A stretch of DNA of 64,000 nt from contig NZ_CP027668.1 of the NCBI RefSeq assembly GCF_003008515.1, positions 2,534,001-2,598,000 of the forward strand, written 5' to 3'. Under the pieces are notes generated by a model. The model did no database searches. It worked only from the letters and a program-made list of their open reading frames with translations, and was not told the DNA's origin. Made by a program: the position numbers and the translations under genes. How positions within the stretch are numbered: position 1 is the first letter of the stretch; the number at the start of each line of letters is the position of its first letter. The stretch is from Phreatobacter cathodiphilus. Its GTDB lineage: Bacteria > Pseudomonadota > Alphaproteobacteria > Rhizobiales > Phreatobacteraceae. Shown one piece after another: positions 27,750-35,348 of the stretch.

Positions 27750-28394
27750 ATGAGCGATCACGATCACCACGACCATCACCATCACGACCATCACCACGAC
27801 CACAGCGAGCTCTCGCCCATGGACGCCCGGGTCCGGGCGCTGGAGACCATCCTGGTCGAGAAGGGCTATGTCGATCCGGCCGCCCTCGACGTGCTGATCG
27901 AGACCTATGAGACGAAGGTCGGCCCGCACAACGGCGCCCGCGTGGTGGCGAAGAGCTGGGTCGATCCGGCCTATCGTGCGCGCCTGATGGCGGATGCCAC
28001 CGCCGCCGTCGCCGAACTCGGCTATGCCGGCCGCCAGGGCGAGCATCTGGTGGCGGTCGAGAACACGCCCGATACCCACAACATGGTCGTCTGCACGCTC
28101 TGCTCCTGCTACCCTTGGCCGGTGCTCGGCCTGCCGCCGGTCTGGTACAAGTCGGCGCCCTACCGGGCCAAGGCGGTGCGCGATCCGCGCGGCGTCCTCG
28201 CCGACTTCGGCGTGACCTTGGCGGAGGGCAAGGCCATCAAGGTCTGGGATTCCACTGCCGAGATCCGCTACCTCGTCGTCCCCGAGCGCCCCGCCGGCAC
28301 CGAGGGCTGGGACGAGGCCAGGCTCGCCGCCCTCGTCACCCGCGACTCCATGATCGGCACCGGCCTGCCGCTGACTGCGGGAGCCTCGGCATGA
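27750..28394 (+). CDS. nthA: Cobalt-type nitrile hydratase alpha subunit with His-rich N-terminus
   Basis: A 214-residue catalytic subunit hydrating nitriles to amides. The metal claw is [17 protein letters not shown]: Cys115, Cys118, Ser119, Cys120. Thr116 and Tyr121 are the choices seen in cobalt enzymes; iron enzymes have Ser and Thr there. Residues 4-18 contain 11 His interspersed with Asp, an unusual leader that may bind or store Co/Ni. Ribosome site GAGAGG is at 27738-27743. Alpha, beta and accessory genes overlap by ATGA, so translation is coupled. Confidence 0.95.
   Translation: MSDHDHHDHHHHDHHHDHSELSPMDARVRALETILVEKGYVDPAALDVLIETYETKVGPHNGARVVAKSWVDPAYRARLMADATAAVAELGYAGRQGEHLVAVENTPDTHNMVVCTLCSCYPWPVLGLPPVWYKSAPYRAKAVRDPRGVLADFGVTLAEGKAIKVWDSTAEIRYLVVPERPAGTEGWDEARLAALVTRDSMIGTGLPLTAGASA
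27753..27803 (+). repeat. CAC/CAT/GAC-rich simple repeat encoding the poly-His leader
   Basis: Low-complexity alternation of His and Asp codons at the start of nthA. It may vary in length between strains by slippage without changing frame. Confidence 0.6.
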
Positions 28395-29053
28395 CCTATG
28401 TGACCTATGCCGATCTCGGTGGCCGCAAAGGCCTCGGCCCCGTCGTGCCGGAACGCGACGAGCCGCTCTTCCACGCCCCCTGGGAGGCCCGCGCCCTCGC
28501 CATCACCCTCGCCATGGGCGCCACCGGCTCCTGGAACATCGACCAGTCGCGCGCCGCCCGCGAGCAGCAGCCGGGCTATCTCGGCATGAGCTATTACGAG
28601 GTGTGGACCGGCGGCCTCGAGCGCCTGATGGCCGACCGCGGCCTCGTCACGGCGGCCGATCTCGCCGCCGGCCATGCCGTCGATCCGGCGAAGCCGGTGA
28701 CGCGGGTCCTGACCGCCGACAGGGTCCCCGCCGTGCTGGCCCGCGGCGGCCCCACCGAGCGGGAGGCGACGAGCCCCGCCCGTTTCGCCGTCGGCGACCG
28801 CGTCAGGACCGCCACCATGCCCGCGCCGAAGGGCCACACGCGCCTGCCGCGCTACGCCCAGGGCAAGACGGGCACGGTGACCCATCTCCACGGCGTCCAT
28901 GTCTTCGCCGACGTCAACGCCACCGGCACGGGTGAAGCGCCCGAATGGCTCTACACCGTCCGCTTCGACGGGCCGGAGCTCTTCGGCGCCGAGGCCGATC
29001 CCGCCTCCAGCGTCTCGGTCGACGCCTGGGACAGCTATCTGAGCCCGGCATGA
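28391..29053 (+). CDS. nthB: Nitrile hydratase beta subunit
   Basis: A 220-residue partner that closes the active site over the alpha subunit metal. Typical features are the N-terminal [13 protein letters not shown]...[28 protein letters not shown] and [13 protein letters not shown] helices. The C-terminal SH3-like barrel has [25 protein letters not shown] and [13 protein letters not shown]. Its ATG overlaps the nthA stop and its stop overlaps the accessory gene ATG. In cobalt enzymes the alpha gene may lie before or after beta; here alpha is first. Confidence 0.95.
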   Translation: MTYVTYADLGGRKGLGPVVPERDEPLFHAPWEARALAITLAMGATGSWNIDQSRAAREQQPGYLGMSYYEVWTGGLERLMADRGLVTAADLAAGHAVDPAKPVTRVLTADRVPAVLARGGPTEREATSPARFAVGDRVRTATMPAPKGHTRLPRYAQGKTGTVTHLHGVHVFADVNATGTGEAPEWLYTVRFDGPELFGAEADPASSVSVDAWDSYLSPA

Positions 29054-29418
29054 CGAGCCTCCCCGCACCCGACCTCGCTGCCCTTCCCCACATCCCCTGC
29101 GATGCCGAGGGGCCGGTCTTCCGCGAGCCCTGGGAGGCCCATGCCTTCGCCCTCGCCGTGACCCTGCACGCGAAGGGACTGTTCACCTGGCCGGAATGGG
29201 CCGAAACGCTCTCGGCGGAGATCCGCGCCGCCCAGGCCGCCGGCGACCCCGACACCGGCGAGACCTATTACAGCCACTGGCTGCGGGCGCTGGAGCGGCT
29301 GATGATCGCCCGCGGAGTCACCACGGCGCCAGCCATCGACGACACCACCGCCGCCTGGCATCGCGCTGCCGAGGCGACGCCGCACGGCCAGCCGATCGTG
29401 CTCGAGACGGGACGCTGA
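29050..29418 (+). CDS. Nitrile hydratase accessory protein (cobalt insertion/self-subunit-swapping type)
   Basis: A 122-residue protein resembling the N-terminal half of the beta subunit: GPVFREPWEAHAFALAVTLHAKGLFTWPEWAETLSAEI, then GETYYSHWLRALERLMIARGV. Such proteins bind apo-alpha and deliver the metal by subunit exchange, as known for Rhodococcus NhlE and Pseudomonas P14K. It completes the three-gene operon. No cobalt transporter or amidase gene follows. Confidence 0.9.
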   Translation: MTSLPAPDLAALPHIPCDAEGPVFREPWEAHAFALAVTLHAKGLFTWPEWAETLSAEIRAAQAAGDPDTGETYYSHWLRALERLMIARGVTTAPAIDDTTAAWHRAAEATPHGQPIVLETGR

Positions 29419-29458
29419 GCCGCGTCACGAGGGGCTGCCGGTATCCCGGCACGAGGCG

Positions 29459-29494
29459 CGATGGCCTAGGCCATCGGGCGGGCGGCGCCGCCCG
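29459..29494 (+). terminator. Two adjacent perfect palindromes after the nitrile hydratase operon
   Basis: CGATGGCCTAGGCCATCG (29459-29476) and CGGGCGGCGCCGCCCG (29479-29494) lie 40 nt after the accessory gene stop. Either could fold as a hairpin in RNA. There is no T tract, so termination is inferred only from position. Confidence 0.45.
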
Positions 29495-29589
29495 TTGACG
29501 TTGGGAAAGGTGTCGGCGCAGGGTCCGCGCCCGGTGCACTCCCTTCCTCCCTCCGCCGTCGCACCGCCGGCGGATTTCGAGATCCCCTC

Positions 29590-29958
29590 ATGCGAGCCTT
29601 CCTCCTCGCGGCCTTCGCCGCGCTCAGCCTCTCGATGGCGCCCGGCGACGCGCGCGCCCAAGCCCAGCAGGATTTCGTCCTGGTGAACCGGACCGGCTAC
29701 ACGATCGACGAGGTCTATGTCAGCGCCTCGAACGTCAACAGCTGGGAAGAAGACCTGATGGGCGACGATTCGCTGGAAAACGGCCAGCAGCTCAACGTCC
29801 GCTTCGCCCGCAACACCTCGCAGTGCATGTTCGACATCAAGGTGGTCTACGACGACCAGGAGACGGCCGAGTTCCGCGGCATCAACCTCTGCCAGGTCAG
29901 CCGCGTCACCATCTTCTACAACCGGTCCGCCGGCACCACCCGCTTCACCACCGAGTGA
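29590..29958 (+). CDS. Secreted small protein of unknown function
   Basis: A 122-residue protein with a signal peptide (MRAFLLAAFAALSLSMAPGDARAQA, cleavage about residue 24). The compact mature domain reads FVLVNRTGYTIDEVYVSASNVNSWEEDLMGDDSLENGQQLNVRF and has two Cys, in NTSQCMFD and INLCQV, that could form a disulfide. The beta-rich pattern is familiar from alphaproteobacterial periplasmic proteins without an assigned role. It stands alone between the nitrile hydratase operon and a convergent NIPSNAP gene. Confidence 0.7.
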   Translation: MRAFLLAAFAALSLSMAPGDARAQAQQDFVLVNRTGYTIDEVYVSASNVNSWEEDLMGDDSLENGQQLNVRFARNTSQCMFDIKVVYDDQETAEFRGINLCQVSRVTIFYNRSAGTTRFTTE

Positions 29959-29997
29959 GGCTTTGGGGCGGGTTCGCGAGAGCCCGCCCCGTCCGCC

Positions 29998-30324
29998 TCA
30001 TTTCACGGAGGAGAATGCCGTCGGCGTCAGGAAGGAACTGGCGACGTTGGCCAGGATCGGCCCGTCGGCCTCGCTCTCGTTGCGCGCCGCGATCCAGGCC
30101 GGGTCCTGCTGGAAGGCGCCCCACTTGGCCTCGCGCTCGGCCATGGACTCCCAGGCCACCAGATAGGTCAGGTCGTTGTTGGACGGTCCGATGACGGTGG
30201 TGAAGAAGCCGGCCTGGCGGATGCCGTGCTTCTCCCAGAGCTTCAGCGTGTGGTTCTGGAAGCGGGCGAGCAGCTTGGGCAGGCGGCCCGGCAGGCAGTT
30301 GTAGATGCGCAGTTCGTAGATCAT
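29998..30324 (-). CDS. NIPSNAP family protein
   Basis: A 108-residue dimeric alpha-beta barrel protein. MIYELRIYNCLPGRLPKLLARFQNHTLKLWEKHGIRQAGFFTTVIG, followed by LTYLVAWESMAEREAKW, is the NIPSNAP signature. Bacterial members are often linked to small-molecule or aromatic metabolism, but the reaction is unknown. The start at 30324 fits the conserved MIYELR opening. It lies 90 nt downstream of the codirectional MetX-like gene. Confidence 0.85.
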   Translation of the reverse strand: MIYELRIYNCLPGRLPKLLARFQNHTLKLWEKHGIRQAGFFTTVIGPSNNDLTYLVAWESMAEREAKWGAFQQDPAWIAARNESEADGPILANVASSFLTPTAFSSVK

Positions 30325-30414
30325 CGGCGTTCCTTCCCTGATGGGAGGCACACCATGCCGCGCGACTGCGCCCTTGGCCATCGGCGTCGGCGAATGGCCG
30401 GCCACCGCTCGCGC

Positions 30415-31428
30415 TCAGCCGCCGACGAGATCCGCCACCGCCCGGCGCAGCACCGCCTCGTCTTCGGGGTTGAGCGACGGGTTGCCGGCGCGGTGGCCCC
30501 AGATCGACGGGATCGGCCTCAGTTCGGCGTTCGGCATCTGCGCCGTCTCGATGGCGCTGTCCTCGACGGGAAAATAGAGGTCCGTCTCCGACGGCATGAT
30601 GATGGACCGCGCCGTGATCGCCCCCAGTGCCCGCGTGAGGTCACCGCCGTACACCGCATTGTCGGAGATGTCGGAGGCCATCCAGGTCTCGATCATCGAC
30701 AGGAGGTCGGACGGCTCGCGCCTCAGGAAATTCGCCTCCCAGCTCCGCACCAGGAAGTCCTCGAGCGAGGCGAAGCCGACCGTGCGCCACAGTTCCTCCC
30801 GGTAGAAGGCCTGGCTCATGGCCCAGCCGGCATAGACGCGGGCGAAGGCGCGCAGGCCCTTCACCGGCCGCTCGGTGAACCGGCCGTCGCGCCAGGCGGC
30901 GTCGGTGGTGAGCGTGGCCCGGATGCCCTCCAGAAAGACCCGATTGTGCGGGCTGGTGCGCGCCGATGTGCAAACGGCGCAGATGGCGCCGACCCGGTCG
31001 GGATGCAGCGCGCCCCAGTGCAGCGCCTGTTGGCCGCCCATCGACCAGCCATAGACGAGGGCGAGGCGCTCGATGCCGAAGACCTCGCGGAGCAGGCGCT
31101 CCTGCGCCGCGACGTTGTCGACATGGGTGAAGACGGGATCGCGGCCGAGGCCGAAGGGCTCGGGAAGGTTGCTCGGCGAGGAGGAGAGCCCGTTGCCGAA
31201 CTGGTTGGGGATGACGATGAACCAGCGTTCCGGGTCGAGCACCCGGCCGGGCCCGATCAGCCAGTCGATGTCGCTGTGATGGGCGCCGTAGGAGGTGGGA
31301 TAGAGGACGGCGTTGCTGCGGTGGGCGTTCAGCGTGCCGTAGGTCTTGTAGGCGAGGCGCGCCAGCGGCAGGGTCAGGCCCCGCTGCAGCGTGAAGGACT
31401 TCAGCTCGAAGATCTCGTGGTCGGCCAT
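30415..31428 (-). CDS. Alpha/beta hydrolase of the homoserine O-acetyltransferase (MetX) superfamily
   Basis: A 337-residue protein with the MetX fold. It has YKTYGTLNAHRSNAVLYPTSYGAH, FGNGLSSSPSN, the nucleophile elbow YGWSMGGQQAL, Asp in SETDLYFP and His in IWGHRAGNP. True MetX enzymes carry GGSMGGMQ and a His-Arg pattern near DGHD. This copy has GWSMGG and GHRAGN, so it belongs to a MetX-like hydrolase branch and need not make O-acetylhomoserine. The ATG at 31428 is preferred because GGGGGA lies just before it; an in-frame ATG at 31440 is the alternative. Confidence 0.75.
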   Translation of the reverse strand: MADHEIFELKSFTLQRGLTLPLARLAYKTYGTLNAHRSNAVLYPTSYGAHHSDIDWLIGPGRVLDPERWFIVIPNQFGNGLSSSPSNLPEPFGLGRDPVFTHVDNVAAQERLLREVFGIERLALVYGWSMGGQQALHWGALHPDRVGAICAVCTSARTSPHNRVFLEGIRATLTTDAAWRDGRFTERPVKGLRAFARVYAGWAMSQAFYREELWRTVGFASLEDFLVRSWEANFLRREPSDLLSMIETWMASDISDNAVYGGDLTRALGAITARSIIMPSETDLYFPVEDSAIETAQMPNAELRPIPSIWGHRAGNPSLNPEDEAVLRRAVADLVGG

Positions 31429-31476
31429 CGCGTCCCCCATCGTGTCGCCGGACCATAGGCCGGCGCGCCGCTCCGG

Positions 31477-33099
31477 TCAGCTCCTGAGGCCCGGCGCCTC
31501 CTGGCCGGTCCGGGCGACATACTCGATGTAGCCGCCGCCATAGGCGTGGATGCCCTCCGGCGTCAGTTCCAGCACCCGGTTGGAGAGGGCGGCGAGGAAA
31601 TGCCGGTCGTGCGAGACGAAGAGCATGGTGCCCTCGTAGCCGGCCAGCGCCTTGATCAGCATCTCCTTGGTGGCCATGTCGAGGTGGTTGGTCGGCTCGT
31701 CGAGCACCAGAAAGTTCGGCGGGTCGTAGAGCATCCGCGCCATGACGAGACGCGCCTTCTCGCCGCCGGAGAGCACCCGGCAGCGCTTTTCCACGTCGTC
31801 GCCGGAGAAGCCAAAGCAGCCCGCCAGCGCCCGCAGCGAGCCCTGGCCGGCCTGAGGGAACGACTCCTCCAGCCACTGGAACACGGTCTGCTCGCCGTCC
31901 AGCAGCTCCATGGCGTGCTGGGCGAAGTAGCCCATCTTGATGCTGGCGCCGAGCGCCACCGTGCCGTCGTCGGGCTCGGTCGCACCGGCGACGAGCTTCA
32001 GAAGCGTCGACTTGCCGGCGCCGTTGACGCCCATGATCGCCCAGCGCTCGCGCCGCCGCACCTGGAAGTCCAGCCCCTCGTAGATGGTGCGGCTGCCGTA
32101 GCGCTTGTGGACGCCCTTGAGGGAGACCACGTCCTCGCCCGAGCGCGGCGCTGGCTGGAACTCGAACATCACGGTCTGGCGCCGGCGGGGCGGCTCCACC
32201 CGGTCGATCTTGTCGAGCTTCTTCACCCGGCTCTGCACCTGCGCGGCGTGGGAGGCCCGCGCCTTGAACCGCTCGATGAAGGCGATCTCCTTGGCGAGCA
32301 TGGCCTGCTGGCGCTCGAACTGCGCCTGCTGCTGCTTCTCGGCGAGCGCCCTCTGCTGCTCGTAGAAGGCATAGTCGCCGGAATAGGTGGTGAGCGACCC
32401 GCCGTCGATCTCGATGATCTTGCCGACGATGCGGTTCATGAACTCGCGGTCGTGCGAGGTCATCATCAGCGCGCCCTCGAAGCCCTTGAGGAAGGATTCC
32501 AGCCAGATCAGGCTCTCGATGTCGAGGTGGTTCGACGGCTCGTCGAGCAGCATCACGTCGGGCCGCATCAGGAGGATGCGGGCGAGCGCCACGCGCATCT
32601 TCCAGCCGCCGGAGAGCTTGCCGACATCGCCCTCCATCATCTCCGGGGTGAAGCCGAGGCCGGCGAGGACCTCGCGCGCCCGCCCGTCCAGCGCATAGCC
32701 GTCGAGCTCCTCGAAGCGGCCCTGCACCTCGCCGTAGCGGGCGATGATCTCGTCCATGCGGTCGGCCTGGTCGGGATCGGCCATGGCCGCCTCCAGCGCC
32801 TTGAGCTCGGCGGCGACCTCGCTCACCGGGCCGGCACCGTCCATCACCTCGGCCACCGCGCTGCGGCCCGCCATGTCGCCGACGTCCTGGCTGAAATAGC
32901 CGATGGTGACACCGCGGTCGGTGGAGACCTGGCCCTCGTCCGGCGGCTCCTCGCCGGTGATCATGCGGAACAGGGTCGTCTTGCCGGCGCCGTTGGGGCC
33001 GACGAGGCCGATCTTCTCGCCCCGCTGCAGGGCGGCGGAAGCCTCGATGAAGACGATCTGCTTGCCGTTCTGCTTTCCGATGCTCTCGAGTCGAATCAT
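31477..33099 (-). CDS. ABC-F family ribosome-associated ATPase
   Basis: A 540-residue protein with two ABC domains in tandem and no membrane part. Domain 1 has Walker A GPNGAGKTT, signature LSGGWKMR and Walker B LLDEPSNHLD. The interdomain linker is Gln/Lys-rich (YEQQRALAEKQQQAQFERQQAMLAKE). Domain 2 has GVNGAGKST, LSGGEKARL and LVLDEPTNHLD. ABC-F proteins bind the ribosomal E-site and ease stalled translation; this one looks like the YbiT/Uup housekeeping type. The ATG at 33099 matches the conserved MIRLESI start. It is divergent from the Nudix gene across 352 nt. Confidence 0.9.
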   Translation of the reverse strand: MIRLESIGKQNGKQIVFIEASAALQRGEKIGLVGPNGAGKTTLFRMITGEEPPDEGQVSTDRGVTIGYFSQDVGDMAGRSAVAEVMDGAGPVSEVAAELKALEAAMADPDQADRMDEIIARYGEVQGRFEELDGYALDGRAREVLAGLGFTPEMMEGDVGKLSGGWKMRVALARILLMRPDVMLLDEPSNHLDIESLIWLESFLKGFEGALMMTSHDREFMNRIVGKIIEIDGGSLTTYSGDYAFYEQQRALAEKQQQAQFERQQAMLAKEIAFIERFKARASHAAQVQSRVKKLDKIDRVEPPRRRQTVMFEFQPAPRSGEDVVSLKGVHKRYGSRTIYEGLDFQVRRRERWAIMGVNGAGKSTLLKLVAGATEPDDGTVALGASIKMGYFAQHAMELLDGEQTVFQWLEESFPQAGQGSLRALAGCFGFSGDDVEKRCRVLSGGEKARLVMARMLYDPPNFLVLDEPTNHLDMATKEMLIKALAGYEGTMLFVSHDRHFLAALSNRVLELTPEGIHAYGGGYIEYVARTGQEAPGLRS

Positions 33100-33451
33100 A
33101 CGCGTGGACTGCCCGGTGACTGGTGTTGCCGGGGGCCATACGCCATGCGGCCGCGGGGAGGAAGGGCAACAGGGCACGAAGTCCCGTCCAGGTCTGTGCC
33201 GACACGCTTGCAACCGCTCCACGCTGCCGCGGTTCGACCTGCGGATCGTCATCAGCCCGCCTGGCGGCCGGCGGAAAGGCGGAAAGAAACAGGCCGGCGC
33301 CCCCTAGGGATATTCTCGTTCCATCACAGTGCGATGGGACATTCCATGACGAATCTGTAACAGAATACCCGATCGCCCGCCTTAAGCTGGCCATGTGGCG
33401 CTGCCATCGGTGATCGTCGCCGCCACCAGGCGACGGGAGGGACTTTTCATC
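33100..33451. other. 352-nt divergent intergenic region, ABC-F to Nudix
   Basis: I see no convincing gene here. It contains CCATC-N7-GATGG (33321-33337) and the palindrome TCTGT-A-ACAGA (33354-33364), both in a locally AT-richer stretch (33305-33370) that is the likely promoter area for the Nudix gene. The Nudix ribosome site GGGAGGGA is at about 33435-33442. Confidence 0.5.
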
Positions 33452-33958
33452 ATGCATGCGGTGGACCGCCGGGAGACGACGGAAGCGGGCGAGGAGGCCG
33501 ACGGCGTGTCGGTCGGTCTCGGGCACGCCGGGCCCATCGAGCGGAACCGCCTGCAATTCGCCGCCCTGCCCTACCGCCTCACGTCGGAGGGCGGGCTCGA
33601 GGTGCTGCTCATCACCTCGCGCAGCACGCGGCGCTGGATCATTCCCAAGGGCTGGCCCATGGGCAAGCGGCCCGCCCACAAGGTGGCGGCGCAGGAGGCG
33701 GCCGAGGAGGCCGGCGTCGAGGGCAAGATCGGCAAGCGCGCCATCGGCTCCTACCACTACGACAAGGTTCTCGCCTCCGGCGCGGTGGCGCGCTGCCGCG
33801 TCGACGTCTTCTCGCTGGAGGTCAAACGCCAGAACTCCGCATGGCCGGAGCGCAAGCGCCGGGAGCGCCGCTGGATGGATCTGGCGGAGGCGGCGGGCCT
33901 CATCGACGACATCGAGCTCGCGCCGTTGATCCGCGACTTCACGCCCCACCGCGCATGA
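33452..33958 (+). CDS. NUDIX hydrolase (diphosphoinositol-polyphosphate-type)
   Basis: A 168-residue hydrolase. The Nudix box region is GWPMGKRPAHKVAAQEAAEEAGVEGK, about residues 66-91. The metal-binding core EAAEEAGV is intact, with Gln where many have Arg before Glu. The FAALPYR...EVLLITSRSTRRWIIPKGWP layout is that of the DIPP-like/Ap4A-type branch common in alphaproteobacteria. The start at 33452 is chosen for GGGAGGGA 9 nt upstream; an earlier ATG at 33395 lacks a site. Confidence 0.85.
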   Translation: MHAVDRRETTEAGEEADGVSVGLGHAGPIERNRLQFAALPYRLTSEGGLEVLLITSRSTRRWIIPKGWPMGKRPAHKVAAQEAAEEAGVEGKIGKRAIGSYHYDKVLASGAVARCRVDVFSLEVKRQNSAWPERKRRERRWMDLAEAAGLIDDIELAPLIRDFTPHRA

Positions 33959-34054
33959 GGGACTGGCCGCGCGCGCCGGAAATCGCTAAGGGCGATGGCG
34001 AGCGGCGGCGTTGAGGTCGCCGACAGTCCCTTCGTCCTGGCGAGCCGAGCTGTC

Positions 34055-35335
34055 ATGACCGACCATACCGTCATCATCGCCGGCGGCGGCATCGGCGGCC
34101 TCGTCACCGCGCTGACCCTGCACCAGATCGGCGTGCCCTGCACCGTCTTCGAGGCGGCACGCGAGATGCGCCCCCTGGGGGTCGGCATCAACCTGCAGCC
34201 CAATGCCGTGCGCGAGCTCGGCGACCTCGGCATCGGCGAGGCCGATCTCGACCGGGTCGGCCTGCCGGCGAAGGAATGGGCGCTGGTCGGCCTCAACGGC
34301 AACGACATCTATGCCGAGCCGCGCGGCCTGCTCGCCGGCTACAAATGGCCGCAATACGCCGTCCATCGCGGCCTCCTGCACATGCTGCTCCACGACAAGG
34401 TGGTGGAGCGCCTCGGCCCCGGGGCCGTCAGGCTCGGCCGGCAGGTCAAGGGCTACCGCAAGCAGGACGGCGGCGTCACCGCCTTCGTCGAGGCGGCGGA
34501 CGGCAGCCGCTCGGAGGAGCACGGGACGCTGCTCGTCGGCGCCGACGGCATCCACTCCGCCGTCCGCGCGCAGATGCATCCCGACCAGCCGCCGATCCAC
34601 TGGGGAGGCGCGCTGATGTGGCGCGGCACCAGCCGCGGCCGGCCGATCCGCACCGGCGCCTCCTTCATCGGTCTCGGCACCCATCGCCATCGGGTGGTGA
34701 TCTATCCCATCTCGCCGCCCGACGCCGACGGCCTCGCCACCATCAACTGGATCGCCGAGGTGGTGGTCGACAATTCCGAGGGCTGGAAGCAGCGCGGCTG
34801 GTTCCGCGAGGTCGGCATCGACGATTTCGCCCACCACTTCGCCGACTGGCGCTGGGACTGGCTCGACGTCCCAGCCCTCATCCGCGGCGCCGACAAGGTC
34901 TACGAGAACCCGATGATCGACCGCGATCCCGTGCCGACCTGGCGGGACGGGCCGGTGGTGCTGCTCGGCGACGCCGCCCACGCCATGTATCCGACGGGGT
35001 CGAACGGGGCGAGCCAGGCCATCGTCGACGCCCGGGTCCTCGGCGCCTCCATGGTTGCCCACGGCGTCAACGCCGAGGCGCTCGCCGCCTATGACGAGAA
35101 GCTCTGCGGTCCCATCTCGCAGGTGGTGCTGCGCAACCGCGGCGCCGGCCCCTTCGGCCTGCTCAACCTCGTCGACGAGCGCTGCGGCGGCACCTTCGAC
35201 GACATCGACGCCGTCGTTCCCGCCGCCGAGCGCACGGCCTTCATGGCCGGCTACAAGGCCGCCGCGGGCTTCGCCGTCGAGCAGCTCAACGCTGCACCCC
35301 CCACCATCGCCTCGGGAGCGCGGGTCGCGGCCTGA
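34055..35335 (+). CDS. FAD-dependent aromatic-ring monooxygenase (PhzS/salicylate hydroxylase-like)
   Basis: A 426-residue class A flavoprotein hydroxylase. It has dinucleotide motif GGGIGGLVTALTLHQIG (about 10-26), DG motif LLVGADGIHSAVR and FAD-ribityl motif GPVVLLGDAAHAMYPTGSNGASQAI. The LGVGINLQPNAVRELGDLG segment is typical of the PhzS-like flavin-dependent oxidoreductase subgroup. The substrate is unknown; probably an aromatic or heteroaromatic acid. The ATG at 34055 is where conservation begins. It converges with the SLC13 permease gene, 13 nt apart. Confidence 0.85.
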   Translation: MTDHTVIIAGGGIGGLVTALTLHQIGVPCTVFEAAREMRPLGVGINLQPNAVRELGDLGIGEADLDRVGLPAKEWALVGLNGNDIYAEPRGLLAGYKWPQYAVHRGLLHMLLHDKVVERLGPGAVRLGRQVKGYRKQDGGVTAFVEAADGSRSEEHGTLLVGADGIHSAVRAQMHPDQPPIHWGGALMWRGTSRGRPIRTGASFIGLGTHRHRVVIYPISPPDADGLATINWIAEVVVDNSEGWKQRGWFREVGIDDFAHHFADWRWDWLDVPALIRGADKVYENPMIDRDPVPTWRDGPVVLLGDAAHAMYPTGSNGASQAIVDARVLGASMVAHGVNAEALAAYDEKLCGPISQVVLRNRGAGPFGLLNLVDERCGGTFDDIDAVVPAAERTAFMAGYKAAAGFAVEQLNAAPPTIASGARVAA

Positions 35336-35348
35336 CGGGCTTAAGCGC

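Noticed and set aside
30415-31428. Genuine homoserine O-acetyltransferase (metX)
   Set aside because: The nucleophile and His motifs deviate (GWSMGG, GHRAGN) and no methionine gene such as metW is adjacent, so only the superfamily is called.
30641-33949. 1102-residue leftward open frame
   Set aside because: Out-of-frame shadow spanning the MetX-like and ABC-F genes and the antisense of the Nudix gene.
34055-35335. Ubiquinone-biosynthesis hydroxylase (UbiH/COQ6)
   Set aside because: The protein has the PhzS-like LGVGINLQPNAVREL and YPTGSNGASQAI blocks and no ubi gene neighbours.
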